From positions 62,001 to 126,000 of the forward strand of contig CAJUJP010000002.1 in assembly GCA_910586615.1 (NCBI GenBank): a stretch of DNA of 64,000 nucleotides, in the 5' to 3' direction. This DNA is from an uncultured Lachnospiraceae bacterium. Its GTDB lineage: Bacteria > Bacillota > Clostridia > Lachnospirales > Lachnospiraceae. The position numbers and the translations under genes were made by a program. Of the stretch, positions 33,605-42,408 are shown in pieces (position 1 is the stretch's first letter; the number at the start of each line of letters is the position of its first letter). The notes under the pieces are model-generated. The model was given only the letters and a program-made list of their open reading frames with translations, made no database searches and was not told where the DNA came from.

Positions 33605-34786
33605 ATGAAAATTCGAGTAGGTGTATTTTTTGGTGGTAAGAGTGTGGAGCATGAGGTGTCTGTGATTTCCGGCCTGCAGGCATACAATTCTTTTAACAGA
33701 GACAAGTATGATCCGGTGCCGGTTTATATCACAAAGGATAATGAACTTTATACGGGAGAAGCCATCGGAGATATCGCCAATTATAAGAATATTCCGGCGC
33801 TTCTGCATAAGAGTACAAGGGTATTCCTGATCTGCGACCAGGGACAGGTGCAGCTGATCCAGTATCCGGTAAAGAAGCTGGGCAGTTCAGTGGCGGCACA
33901 GATTGATGTGGCTTTTCCGGTGGTGCACGGTGCGAATGTGGAGGATGGTTCCATACAGGGATTTTTACGCCATTACAACATTCCTATGGCGGGTTGTGAC
34001 GTGACTGCATCTGCTGTTACGATGGATAAATATGTGGCCAAGACCGTATTGAAGGACAGCGGTGTGCCGGTACTGGACTGTGTGACATTGAATGCCCGTG
34101 AATATGAGAGGGATGAGAAGGCTGCGTATGAGAAGATTGAAAGCCGCATTGCCTATCCGGTCATTGTAAAGCCTGTTAATCTCGGATCCAGCGTGGGGAT
34201 CAAAGTGGCGAAAGATCAGGAAGCGCTGAGGGAGGCACTGGAATACGCATTTACTTTTGGATCCAGGGTATTGATCGAGCGTGCCATTATGAATCTGAGA
34301 GAGATCAATTGTGCGGTGCTGGGCGATTATGAGCAGGCACAGGCTTCCGAGTGTGAGGAACCTATATCCAGTGACGAGATCCTGAGCTATGAGGACAAAT
34401 ATGTGGCCGGCTCCAAAACAGGTTCCGAGGGAATGCGTACTGCAAAACGTGAGCTTCCGGCGGATTTGACGCCTCAGAAACGCGAGGAGATCCGGCAGAT
34501 GGCGGTCAGAACTTTTCAGGCTTTAAACTGCAGCGGCGTATCCAGAATTGATTTTATGATTGATCGTGACACAGATCAGGTATATGTCAACGAGATCAAC
34601 CCCATCCCCGGTTCCCTGGCCTTTTACCTGTGGGAGGCATTGGATAAGCCTTATGCGGAACTTTTGGATGATATGGTGAACCTGGCGCTTAAGAGGGAAC
34701 GGGAAGAGAAGAGTATGATGACCTCTTTTGACAGCAATATTTTGCAGAATGCAAATCTGTCAGGTGCAAAGGGAGTTAAGAAATAA
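33605..34786 (+). CDS. ddl: D-alanine--D-alanine ligase
   Basis: A 393-residue ATP-grasp ligase that makes D-Ala-D-Ala for peptidoglycan. The N-terminal VGVFFGGKSVEHEVSV, PVVHGANVEDGSIQG (family version of HGxxGEDG), IVKPVNLGSSVGI, the IERAI region and NEINPIPGSLAFYLW are conserved. It is slightly longer than E. coli Ddl, as in VanA-like forms. The start at 33605 follows GGAGATTAGG; the frame opens at 33563 without support. It lies 185 bp after the MurF-like gene, so it may have its own promoter. Confidence 0.94.
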   Translation: MKIRVGVFFGGKSVEHEVSVISGLQAYNSFNRDKYDPVPVYITKDNELYTGEAIGDIANYKNIPALLHKSTRVFLICDQGQVQLIQYPVKKLGSSVAAQIDVAFPVVHGANVEDGSIQGFLRHYNIPMAGCDVTASAVTMDKYVAKTVLKDSGVPVLDCVTLNAREYERDEKAAYEKIESRIAYPVIVKPVNLGSSVGIKVAKDQEALREALEYAFTFGSRVLIERAIMNLREINCAVLGDYEQAQASECEEPISSDEILSYEDKYVAGSKTGSEGMRTAKRELPADLTPQKREEIRQMAVRTFQALNCSGVSRIDFMIDRDTDQVYVNEINPIPGSLAFYLWEALDKPYAELLDDMVNLALKREREEKSMMTSFDSNILQNANLSGAKGVKK

Positions 34787-35020
34787 GAGTCAGAAAAGCA
34801 ACAACAGAAACAGATAGAAAGTAAAAGCGGGCATTAGAAAACAAAAAACAGAAAGCAAAAGCAAGAGTAAGAAGGAAAACAGAAAACAGAAACCGGCCAT
34901 TTAAATTCCATATTTACATGCATATAATTTCCACTGTTACAAATAATAGTAAAAACATAAAGGTTAATAAAACTATTACGCGGTAAGGCAGCCGCGATTT
35001 GCAGATGGAGGTTATATAAT

Positions 35021-35563
35021 ATGAAGGCAACAGGAATTGTTAGAAGAATAGATGATCTCGGACGTATTGTAATTCCCAAGGAGATCCGCAGGACACTCCG
35101 GATCAGGGAATCAGATCCGCTGGAAATATTTACCGACAGAGAAGGCGAGATCATACTGAAGAAGTATTCTCCCATTGGTGAGATGGGAACATTTGCGAAA
35201 CAGTATGCCGAGAGTATGGCTCAGGTATCGGGGCATATTGCGATGATTTCTGACAGGGATCAGTTTATCGCAGTAGCCGGCGGTATGAAGAATATGCTGG
35301 GTAAATCGATCAGCAGAGAACTGGAAGAGAAGATCAACCACAGAGAGAGTGTGGTTGCGGCCAAGGGCGACCGCAATTTTATTCAAGTCAGCAATGATCA
35401 GGATGAATTTCACCATGAGGCGATCAGTCCCATTATCTGTGAAGGTGATGTGATCGGTTCGGTGCTTCTGGTAGAGACAGACCATAAATCCAAGATGGGT
35501 GAGGTGGAGCAGAAACTGATCCAGTCTGCGGCAGGTTTTCTGGGAAGACAGATGGAACAGTAG
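35021..35563 (+). CDS. spoVT: Stage V sporulation regulator SpoVT
   Basis: A 180-residue protein with an AbrB-type N-terminal DNA-binding domain (MKATGIVRRIDDLGRIVIPKE, residues 1-52) and a C-terminal GAF-like domain (about 60-178). This is the SpoVT architecture, a forespore regulator of late sporulation genes. The ATG follows GGAGGTTATATAAT. The 100 bases after ddl are almost free of T, then an AT-rich segment (34905-34965) may contain a sporulation-sigma promoter; I see GCATA-like and CA-AT-rich elements but cannot assign the sigma factor. A terminator-like hairpin follows. Confidence 0.93.
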   Translation: MKATGIVRRIDDLGRIVIPKEIRRTLRIRESDPLEIFTDREGEIILKKYSPIGEMGTFAKQYAESMAQVSGHIAMISDRDQFIAVAGGMKNMLGKSISRELEEKINHRESVVAAKGDRNFIQVSNDQDEFHHEAISPIICEGDVIGSVLLVETDHKSKMGEVEQKLIQSAAGFLGRQMEQ

Positions 35564-35655
35564 TTAAGCGCGGTATATGCTGTCAGGCAGTTTCAGCATA
35601 TATTTCAGCATATACAGGCTGGGGTGTCATGAAGAGGCAGGCATTTAGAGGCGAT

Positions 35656-35694
35656 AAAAGGCGGGGCAGAACAGGAGTCTGACCTCGCCGTTTT
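35656..35694 (+). terminator. Terminator-like hairpin after spoVT
   Basis: The arms AAAAGGCGGGG and CCTCGCCGTTTT pair imperfectly and end in a short T-run. It lies between spoVT and the promoter of the ABC transporter operon. Confidence 0.6.
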
Positions 35695-35792
35695 ACTGAT
35701 ATGCATAGAACGAGCGGCGGATCGCATTGCTTTTTTGTTTGAGGGTATGCTATACTAAGTCGATTGGAAAAAAGAGGAAACACTGAAAAATA

Positions 35793-35821
35793 TTGACAGA
35801 AAATCAGGCGGGAAGTATAAT
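35793..35821 (+). promoter_or_regulatory. Consensus sigma-A promoter for ABC binding protein
   Basis: A perfect TTGACA (35793-35798), a 17-bp spacer and a perfect TATAAT (35816-35821), about 35 bases before the start codon. It is one of the strongest promoter matches in the window and implies high expression of the binding protein. Confidence 0.88.
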
Positions 35822-35855
35822 CCCACATAAAAACTGATTAGTCTGAGGAGAGAGT

Positions 35856-37547
35856 ATGAAAAAAATGATAAGAACAATGGCGGGTCTGCTTTTAGCGGCG
35901 GTGATGGTGTCCGGTCTCACGGCCTGCGGCAGCACTGATAACAGTAATGCAGATGCCGGCGGCGGGAACGGAACCGGGGAAGGAGAAATATTCGATCAGT
36001 ATGCAGAAGGAGAAGGCCCGGCGGTGGCGCAGGAGGGTGAAAAGATCATTAATATCGGTGTCACGGACAGTCTGGGCGGGGTGAATCCTTTTGCGGTGGA
36101 TCAGACGGAGATCAATAAACATGCGATAGACCTGATGTTTCTGCCCCTGATGGAACTGGATAAAGATTTGAATTTCCAGGGGATGCTGGCGGATTCGATT
36201 ACCACTGAGGATAATATTCACTTTACAGTGCATGTGGATGATGAAGCGGTGTGGTCTGACGGAACGCCGGTGACGGCATATGATGTGGAGTATTCGGTGC
36301 TGCGTTATGCCAGTCCGGTGGTTGGCAACACCAGTCTTTTGCTGTATGCCTTTGAGGGGACGGATGATGCCACCGGATTTGTGGAAGAAGGCGCAGACTC
36401 CATGGCGGGACTTACAGTGCTGGATGATAAAACGATACAGTTTACAGCGAAGAATCCCATGGCGCTTACGACCTTTCAGAACAGCTACGGCAGATATCTT
36501 CATGTACTGCCAAAACATATTATTGAGAAATTCGGTGAGTCGGAGCTGACGACGAACAACTGGTTCAATCAGCCGGACGTGATCAGCGGCCCTTATTTCC
36601 TGACGGGCTATGATCCAAACCATTATATTTCCTACCGCGCCAATACGGAATACTGGAAAGGCGCACCGAAGATTGACAAACTGAATATTAAGATCGTGGA
36701 CGGAAGCCAGATTTATGCAGGTCTGCAGTCCGGCGAGATCGATATCACCCAGCATACCATGACGGCTATTCCCCAGGAGGATTATGAAAGTATAGAGGCT
36801 CTTGAGAATGTAAAAGTAATCTACGGTTCGCCGGTAACGAATCAATCGGCATTTATCCAGACCGCAAATATACCGGATGCCAGAGTGCGTCAGGCGCTTG
36901 TTTATGCCATTGACAGGCAGCAGCTTGTAGAGCAGCTGTTAAAGGGGCACGGTGAGGTTGTAGATGGCTTTTTGTCCTCTGCCAGTCCTTTCTATGATGC
37001 TATGCTTGAGCCTTTGGAATATAATCCGGAGAAGGCAAAGGAGCTTTTGGAGGATGCCGGATGGGAGAGCAGTAAAGTGCTTCGCTTCTATGTAAATTCG
37101 GGTGACAATACTTTTGTGAACGGTGTGCAGGTCATTGCGGCCCAATGGGCTGCGGCGGGTATCAATGCGGAGATTACCACGGTGGATCTGGCGACGCTGA
37201 TGTCGGTGGCGGGCACTACGGACTATGATATTATGGCGGTGCAGTATACCTATGCACCCGTGGATCCCTATCCCGATGTATCCTGGCTGTTAGGCGGTGA
37301 AGGAAGCTGGACGGGATATGCAGATGACCAGGTGTCAGAGGCGCTGGGGAAAACGCAGCAGACCAGTAACATGGAAGAAATCAAGGACTTGTATGCCGCT
37401 GTGGACAGGAAAATGCAGGAGGACGTGCCGATGTTTTCCGTCTATGTGATCAGTGCCCAGGGTGCTGTAAACAACCGTGTGACGGGCGCGGAACCCAGCG
37501 TATACGGCTTTTTGAATAACGTACACAACTGGGATGTTGCACAGTAG
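35856..37547 (+). CDS. Peptide/nickel-type ABC transporter binding lipoprotein
   Basis: A 563-residue family 5 extracellular solute-binding protein (DppA/OppA/NikA type). It has a signal peptide with lipobox LTAC (Cys24), then a Gly/Asn-rich linker and the SBP_bac_5 domain, including the region AVWSDGTPVTAYDVEYSV typical of the family. It delivers oligopeptides or a similar ligand to the permease encoded downstream. It has a consensus promoter and a GAGGAGAGAGT ribosome-binding site. A 209-bp gap separates it from the ATPase genes. Confidence 0.93.
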   Translation: MKKMIRTMAGLLLAAVMVSGLTACGSTDNSNADAGGGNGTGEGEIFDQYAEGEGPAVAQEGEKIINIGVTDSLGGVNPFAVDQTEINKHAIDLMFLPLMELDKDLNFQGMLADSITTEDNIHFTVHVDDEAVWSDGTPVTAYDVEYSVLRYASPVVGNTSLLLYAFEGTDDATGFVEEGADSMAGLTVLDDKTIQFTAKNPMALTTFQNSYGRYLHVLPKHIIEKFGESELTTNNWFNQPDVISGPYFLTGYDPNHYISYRANTEYWKGAPKIDKLNIKIVDGSQIYAGLQSGEIDITQHTMTAIPQEDYESIEALENVKVIYGSPVTNQSAFIQTANIPDARVRQALVYAIDRQQLVEQLLKGHGEVVDGFLSSASPFYDAMLEPLEYNPEKAKELLEDAGWESSKVLRFYVNSGDNTFVNGVQVIAAQWAAAGINAEITTVDLATLMSVAGTTDYDIMAVQYTYAPVDPYPDVSWLLGGEGSWTGYADDQVSEALGKTQQTSNMEEIKDLYAAVDRKMQEDVPMFSVYVISAQGAVNNRVTGAEPSVYGFLNNVHNWDVAQ

Positions 37548-37710
37548 CCGTCAGATGATAGGATGGTTTTCACACATGTGTGTATCAGACATGACAGGGA
37601 AGTCTAAGGCGTTACTGTTCACACAGGACTTAGCATTTACTGCCAGGTCCATACGAAAACGTATATATTGCCGAAGGCTGAACTGTTACGAAATTGTGTT
37701 ACAGAACCGG

Positions 37711-37739
37711 TTCAGTTTTAGGAAAAAATGAAATATAAT
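37711..37739 (+). promoter_or_regulatory. Weak internal promoter candidate before ABC ATPase genes
   Basis: TATAAT (37734-37739) with TTCAGT 17 bp upstream. The -35 is poor. It lies in the 209-bp gap after the binding protein gene, which also has an ACACATGTGTGT palindrome at about 37573-37584. Confidence 0.3.
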
Positions 37740-37756
37740 GTCAGGGAGGTGACGCT

Positions 37757-38797
37757 ATGCCGCATTTACTTGAAGTAAAAGATCTGACAACGGTTTTTAA
37801 CGGCGATTACGGAATCAATGTCAGTGTTGATCATATTAGTTTTTATGTGGATCAGGGCGAGGTCGTCTGCATTGTAGGTGAATCCGGGTGCGGTAAGAGC
37901 GTTACATCACTTTCTATTATGGGCTTATTAGGGAGGGGCGGAACTGTCATGGACGGTTCTGTCCTCTTTGACGGTAGGAATCTTCTTACCATGACGGAGA
38001 AAGAACTGGATCAGATCCGGGGCGATGAACTGACGATGATTTTTCAGGACCCGCTCACCTCGCTGAATCCGGTGTTCAGTGTGGGAAGCCAGATCACGGA
38101 AACCATTCGCACCCATATGCACTTATCCAGAGATGAGGCAGGAAAACGTGCCCTGGAACTGCTTGTCCAGGTGGGAATGCCGGATGCGGAAAAAGTAATG
38201 AAAAAATATCCTCACACTCTTTCCGGTGGAATGCGCCAGAGGGTCATGATCGCGATGGCGATTGCATGTAATCCAAGGCTGCTCATCGCGGATGAACCGA
38301 CCACGGCTCTTGATGTGACAATTCAGGCCCAGATCATGAAACTGCTCAGGGAACTGCAGCAGCAGAAAAATATGTCCATGATTCTGATTACCCATGACAT
38401 CGGCCTGGTGGCAAATACCGCGGACAGGGTGCTGGTCATGTACGCGGGACAGATTATTGAGGAGGCGGCAGTGGAGGAGCTTTTTGCCAATCCGAAGCAT
38501 CCGTATACACAGGCACTGCTCAATACGGTGCCTACGATTCGGGATGACAAGAACAGAAAACTGCAGGCCATTCCCGGTATTGTGCCGGAGAGCTATGATG
38601 ATATTGCAGGATGCCGGTTTGCGGATCGATGCCCTTACCGCCAGGAAGTGTGCGGACAGCCGCAGGATGCTTATTCTTTCGGGGAAGGGCACAGGGCAAG
38701 ATGCATTGTGGCAAAGCAGGAGCAGCAGAACGGCAATGGAGGAAAAGTATGTTGCTTGAAAAAGAGAGATTTGCGGAAACAGAATCCGCCCCGGTAA
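37757..38797 (+). CDS. Oligopeptide ABC transporter ATPase (DppD/OppD type)
   Basis: A 346-residue ABC ATPase with Walker A GESGCGKSV, the Q-loop FQDPLTSLNP, signature LSGGMRQRV, Walker B LLIADEPTTALD and H-loop LITHDIG. The C-terminal oligopeptide-transporter extension has the four-cysteine pattern of this family (CRFADRCPYRQEVC), which in relatives can bind an Fe-S cluster. The start follows GGGAGGTGACGCT. Its 3' end overlaps the next gene by 49 bp. Confidence 0.93.
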   Translation: MPHLLEVKDLTTVFNGDYGINVSVDHISFYVDQGEVVCIVGESGCGKSVTSLSIMGLLGRGGTVMDGSVLFDGRNLLTMTEKELDQIRGDELTMIFQDPLTSLNPVFSVGSQITETIRTHMHLSRDEAGKRALELLVQVGMPDAEKVMKKYPHTLSGGMRQRVMIAMAIACNPRLLIADEPTTALDVTIQAQIMKLLRELQQQKNMSMILITHDIGLVANTADRVLVMYAGQIIEEAAVEELFANPKHPYTQALLNTVPTIRDDKNRKLQAIPGIVPESYDDIAGCRFADRCPYRQEVCGQPQDAYSFGEGHRARCIVAKQEQQNGNGGKVCCLKKRDLRKQNPPR

Positions 38798-40014
38798 AAG
38801 AGAGGGTACAAATTCAGGAATCTGCCATGGCAAAGGAGGCGGTACGAACTCAGGAATCCATACCGGCAAAAGAAACAGTACAAATTCAGGAATCCGCCAT
38901 GAAAACGGAGGGGGAAAAGGAAATCCCTCTGATCCGGGTGGAAAATCTGAAAAAGTATTATCCGGTAAAAGGCGGCATTATCACCCATACCACCGGTTAC
39001 GTGAAGGCTGTGGACGGAGTCGGTTTTTCTGTCATGCGGGGGCAGACGCTGGGGCTTGTGGGCGAATCGGGCTGTGGAAAATCCACCATTGGAAGACAGC
39101 TTGTAGGACTGGAAAGACCCACAGAAGGCAAAATTTATTATAATGGCCGGGATCTGGCAGAAATACAGAAAGATAAAAGGGAGATGCGCCGAATCCGCAC
39201 AAAACTGCAGATGGTTTTTCAGGATCCGTATTCATCTTTGAACCCCAGAAAACACATTTATGAGATTCTTGCACAGCCCATGCTGTATCATCATATTTCC
39301 CGGAAAGATACGGTGAGGCGTGATATTCTGAAGATTCTTGATATGGTGGGATTGCCGAAGACGGCTCTCGGCAGGTATCCCCATGAATTTTCCGGCGGTC
39401 AGCGGCAGAGGATCGGCATAGCAAAGGCTTTGTCGCTGAACCCGGAATTTATCGTCTGTGACGAGCCTGTCAGCGCGCTCGATGTCTCCATTCAGGCCCA
39501 GATCCTGAATCTGTTAAAAGAATTGCAGAAGGAACTGGGGTTGACGCTTTTATTTGTGGGTCACGGGCTGGGAGCGGTCAACTATGTCAGTGACAAGATT
39601 GCCGTTATGTATCTGGGAAAAATTGTGGAGTATGGAGAGGCCAGGGAAATTTTTGACCATCCGGCCCACCCTTATACAAGAGCGTTGCTGGAAGCGGTGC
39701 CTGTTCCTGATCCTCGGGAGAAAAAGAGAGAGCACAGGCTCCTGCAAGGTGAGATCGGAAGCAGCACAAACCCGCCTGCCGGGTGCAGATTTCATACCCG
39801 CTGTCCCTATGCGCTGGAGGCCTGTGAGCGGGAGACTCCATATTTAGAGAGTATCGGGTACTGTGAAGGGCAGGAGGATTTTTCGCCGGAGAAAAAAACA
39901 TGTACACCAGAGGAAGCGGCGCAGCATAAGGCAGGAAATGACAGATCAGGCAGCAGACACAGGGTGGCTTGTCCGGCTGCCGCGGCCGGCATGAAGGAGG
40001 CAGTCAATGGGTAA
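38749..40014 (+). CDS. Oligopeptide ABC transporter ATPase (DppF/OppF type) with repeat extension
   Basis: A 421-residue partner ATPase with Walker A GESGCGKST, FQDPYSSLNP, signature FSGGQRQRI, Walker B FIVCDEPVSALD and the CRFHTRCPYALEAC extension. Where the H-loop normally reads THD it has VGHGLG, a His kept one residue off the usual pattern. The start at 38749 has GGAGG upstream and overlaps the previous gene by 49 bp. Residues 18-53 are three 12-residue repeats (ExV-[QR]-[IT]-QES-[AI]-[MP]-x-K/T) not seen in usual OppF, which begins near residue 60 here. Confidence 0.92.
   Translation: MLLEKERFAETESAPVKERVQIQESAMAKEAVRTQESIPAKETVQIQESAMKTEGEKEIPLIRVENLKKYYPVKGGIITHTTGYVKAVDGVGFSVMRGQTLGLVGESGCGKSTIGRQLVGLERPTEGKIYYNGRDLAEIQKDKREMRRIRTKLQMVFQDPYSSLNPRKHIYEILAQPMLYHHISRKDTVRRDILKILDMVGLPKTALGRYPHEFSGGQRQRIGIAKALSLNPEFIVCDEPVSALDVSIQAQILNLLKELQKELGLTLLFVGHGLGAVNYVSDKIAVMYLGKIVEYGEAREIFDHPAHPYTRALLEAVPVPDPREKKREHRLLQGEIGSSTNPPAGCRFHTRCPYALEACERETPYLESIGYCEGQEDFSPEKKTCTPEEAAQHKAGNDRSGSRHRVACPAAAAGMKEAVNG
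38800..38907 (+). repeat. Three tandem 36-bp repeats in oppF-like gene
   Basis: Three in-frame 36-bp units encode 12-residue repeats with a common core QES. They begin two bases after the stop codon of the upstream oppD-like gene, so they fill the place of an intercistronic gap. Confidence 0.8.
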
Positions 40015-40954
40015 ATATATTCTGAAGCGTATTCTGATTGCAGTTCCGGTGCTGATCGGCATTACGGTCATCGATTATGTGATTATGTGTATGGCTGGCA
40101 GTCCCCTTGAAATGCTGCAAGGGCCTCGTGTATCGGAGGCGGCAGTGGAGGCCAGAAAGATCGCGTTAGGACTGGACCAGCCGGTCTATGTGCAGTATTT
40201 TGTCTGGCTGGGACAGCTTTTACGGGGAAATATGGGTTATTCCGTGAAATCCTACCAGTCGGTGAGCGCCATGATCGGAAGCCACATCGGTCCGACCTTG
40301 CTCCTGATGGGTGTTTCTTTGCTGGTAAGCCTTATTCTGTCTGTTCCGGCAGGCATCTACAGCGCTGTTCATCAGTATTCCAAAGGAGACTATGCAGTGG
40401 TGACAGTTTCCTTTCTGGGCAGCAGTGTGCCGGGATTTTTTCTGTCACTGCTGTTGATCTATCTTTTTACTGTGCGGCTGGGATGGCTTCCTTCCAGCGG
40501 CATGACCACGCTGGGAACAGAGGGCGGAGCGGCGGACGTGGCAAAACATATGGTGATGCCCGTGATTGTGCTGGCTTTTTCCATGGCGGGGAGCAATATC
40601 CGTTATATCAGGAGTGCCATGCTGGAAATCTTACAGCAGGATTATCTGCGGACAGCCAGGGCGAAAGGGATCGGACGTTTCAGAGTCATCAACAAACATG
40701 CGCTGCGCAATGCGCTTGTGCCCATCATTACAGTGATTGGCATGGAGATTCCGATGCTGTTCGGCGGGGCGGTGATCATTGAGCAGATTTTTTCATGGCC
40801 GGGGCTGGGGCTTATGACCATGAGTGCAATCAGCAACCGGGACTATCCGGTGATCATGGGTGTCTGCCTGCTCTCCGCCATTGTAGTGCTGGCGGCAAAT
40901 CTGGTGACGGATATTCTGTATGCGCTGGTTGATCCTGCGATTCAATTGGATTAG
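40007..40954 (+). CDS. Oligopeptide ABC transporter permease (DppB type)
   Basis: A 315-residue BPD_transp_1 permease with about six membrane segments. The N-terminal MGKYILKRILIAVPVLIGITVIDY and the EAA-loop region (RTARAKGIGRFRVINKHALRNALVPIIT) are characteristic of DppB/OppB. It overlaps the stop of the ATPase gene by 8 bp and has GGAGG before the ATG, so it is in the same operon. Confidence 0.94.
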   Translation: MGKYILKRILIAVPVLIGITVIDYVIMCMAGSPLEMLQGPRVSEAAVEARKIALGLDQPVYVQYFVWLGQLLRGNMGYSVKSYQSVSAMIGSHIGPTLLLMGVSLLVSLILSVPAGIYSAVHQYSKGDYAVVTVSFLGSSVPGFFLSLLLIYLFTVRLGWLPSSGMTTLGTEGGAADVAKHMVMPVIVLAFSMAGSNIRYIRSAMLEILQQDYLRTARAKGIGRFRVINKHALRNALVPIITVIGMEIPMLFGGAVIIEQIFSWPGLGLMTMSAISNRDYPVIMGVCLLSAIVVLAANLVTDILYALVDPAIQLD

Positions 40955-41018
40955 ATAATATGAAGTGCGCCACATTTGCAGCAACGTGGATTTACCTGTA
41001 AACTAGGAGGTCGGACAG

Positions 41019-41915
41019 ATGACATCGAAAGATCCGGGCAGGAAATATGATATGGAAAAAGATATCGGCAGCGAGAGCTATTTGCAGACGGTGATCAGGC
41101 GTTTTAGAAGGCATCATCTGGCCACGGTCAGCTTGATTGTTCTGGCGGTGATCGTGGGCGCGGCGGTGCTTGCGCCTCTGATTGCACCCTATGATCCGAA
41201 TGAGATTGCGGGGCCGTTTGCGGGAGCGCCTTCTAAAGATTTCTGGCTGGGCACGGATCAGATCGGACGGGATGTGCTCAGCAGATTGTTGTACGCCACC
41301 AGAATCTCTCTCCTGGTGGGGGTGATGGCAACGCTGATCTCAACGGTGATCGGTGTGGTATTGGGGCTGACGGCCGGATATTTCGGCGGGCTGGCAGATA
41401 TGGTGATTATGCGGTTTACCGATATGGTCATGTCGTTCCCTTATATTCTGCTTGTGCTGGTGGCGGCCGCAATTTTCAAGCCCGGACTGTGGAACATCAT
41501 ATGGATTCTCGGATTTGTGGACTGGCCGGGAATCGCCCGGCTGGTGCGCGGCAATGTGCTGAATCTGAGAGAGACAAATTTTGTTAAAGGAAATATCGTG
41601 GCGGGAATGCCCCTTCATCACATTCTTTTTTCGGAGATTCTACCCAATACGGTGGCGCCTATTCTGGTCTATGCCACTTCGGTGCTGGCAGTATCTATTC
41701 TGGATGAAGCGGCGCTCAGCTTTCTGGGACAGGGTGTACAGCCGCCGGAAGCAAGTCTGGGCAACATGCTCAATGGCGCACAGTCTCTGACAGTGTTGAC
41801 GAAGCAGCCGTGGCTGTGGATCCCGCCGGGCCTTCTGATCGTGATCGTAGTCATGGCGATCAATTTTGTGGGCGACGCGCTGCGGGATGCGCTGGATCCA
41901 AACAGCGGGCGGTGA
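41019..41915 (+). CDS. Oligopeptide ABC transporter permease (DppC type)
   Basis: A 298-residue permease with the OppC/DppC N-terminal region (RFRRHHLATVSLIVL), the APYDPNEIAGPFAGAPS segment, GTDQIGRDVLSRLLYATRISL, and an EAA loop region near FVKGNIVAGMPLHHILFSEI. It pairs with the upstream DppB-type permease. The start follows AGGAGGTCGGACAG. It is the last gene of the operon; its stop is only 7 bp from the stop of the converging gene and no T-rich terminator is visible between them. Confidence 0.94.
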   Translation: MTSKDPGRKYDMEKDIGSESYLQTVIRRFRRHHLATVSLIVLAVIVGAAVLAPLIAPYDPNEIAGPFAGAPSKDFWLGTDQIGRDVLSRLLYATRISLLVGVMATLISTVIGVVLGLTAGYFGGLADMVIMRFTDMVMSFPYILLVLVAAAIFKPGLWNIIWILGFVDWPGIARLVRGNVLNLRETNFVKGNIVAGMPLHHILFSEILPNTVAPILVYATSVLAVSILDEAALSFLGQGVQPPEASLGNMLNGAQSLTVLTKQPWLWIPPGLLIVIVVMAINFVGDALRDALDPNSGR

Positions 41916-41917
41916 TA

Positions 41918-41936
41918 CTGTGTCAGCCGGACACAG
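41918..41936. other. Hairpin across convergent gene ends
   Basis: The arms CTGTGTC (41918-41924) and GACACAG (41930-41936) with a 5-base loop span the junction of the converging dppC-like and ureidoglycolate-lyase-like genes. There is no T-run on either strand. Confidence 0.5.
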
Positions 41937-42408
41937 CCACCAGCAGCTCCTCTCCTGCCACATCTACCCATTCCGCCGGCTGCTCTCCGCAGGAAGCCAG
42001 ATAGTAATAGGCAGACGGCCTGCCGAGCCCGCGGCAGGCATCATGCCATATCCCCCGATTAAGAACAACCACGTCTCCTGCCCGCAGGATGACCGCCCGC
42101 ACATCTTCCGCCTGCGGCGGCAGCCCGGCGCGGGATTTTGCGAAGCACAGAGCCACGGGATCTTCCGCGCAGAAGAGCGCTTCCATGGTGTGGCTGTGTT
42201 TTTCCATGGACTTTAGCGTGTAGGGCGCGCTTTGTCCCATGGTGTATCCGAGATGACCCGGCGTGTCAATCAGGGGAAGCCGGGTCATGTGGTCTTCATA
42301 CCGGTCGGTGATGCTGTGTATGACCTTATCCCGGTCATGGAGCATATTGTAGTAAAAACCGTATTCAGTAAAATCAAAATCTTTTATTTCTACAGCGTGG
42401 AGGGTCAT
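41923..42408 (-). CDS. Ureidoglycolate-lyase-like (AllA family) cupin protein
   Basis: A 161-residue protein resembling the AllA/ureidoglycolate lyase cupin family, which releases urea and glyoxylate from ureidoglycolate. It has HSHTMEALFC in the position of the family's metal-binding or substrate histidines, then RAGDVVVLNRGIWHDAC, in which W-H is typical. It is the last gene of an eight-gene minus-strand operon and overlaps the upstream permease gene by 4 bp (ATGA-type). The exact reaction is uncertain; many family members are merely AllA-like. In this operon it may act late in breakdown of a ureide. Confidence 0.72.
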   Translation of the reverse strand: MTLHAVEIKDFDFTEYGFYYNMLHDRDKVIHSITDRYEDHMTRLPLIDTPGHLGYTMGQSAPYTLKSMEKHSHTMEALFCAEDPVALCFAKSRAGLPPQAEDVRAVILRAGDVVVLNRGIWHDACRGLGRPSAYYYLASCGEQPAEWVDVAGEELLVAVSG

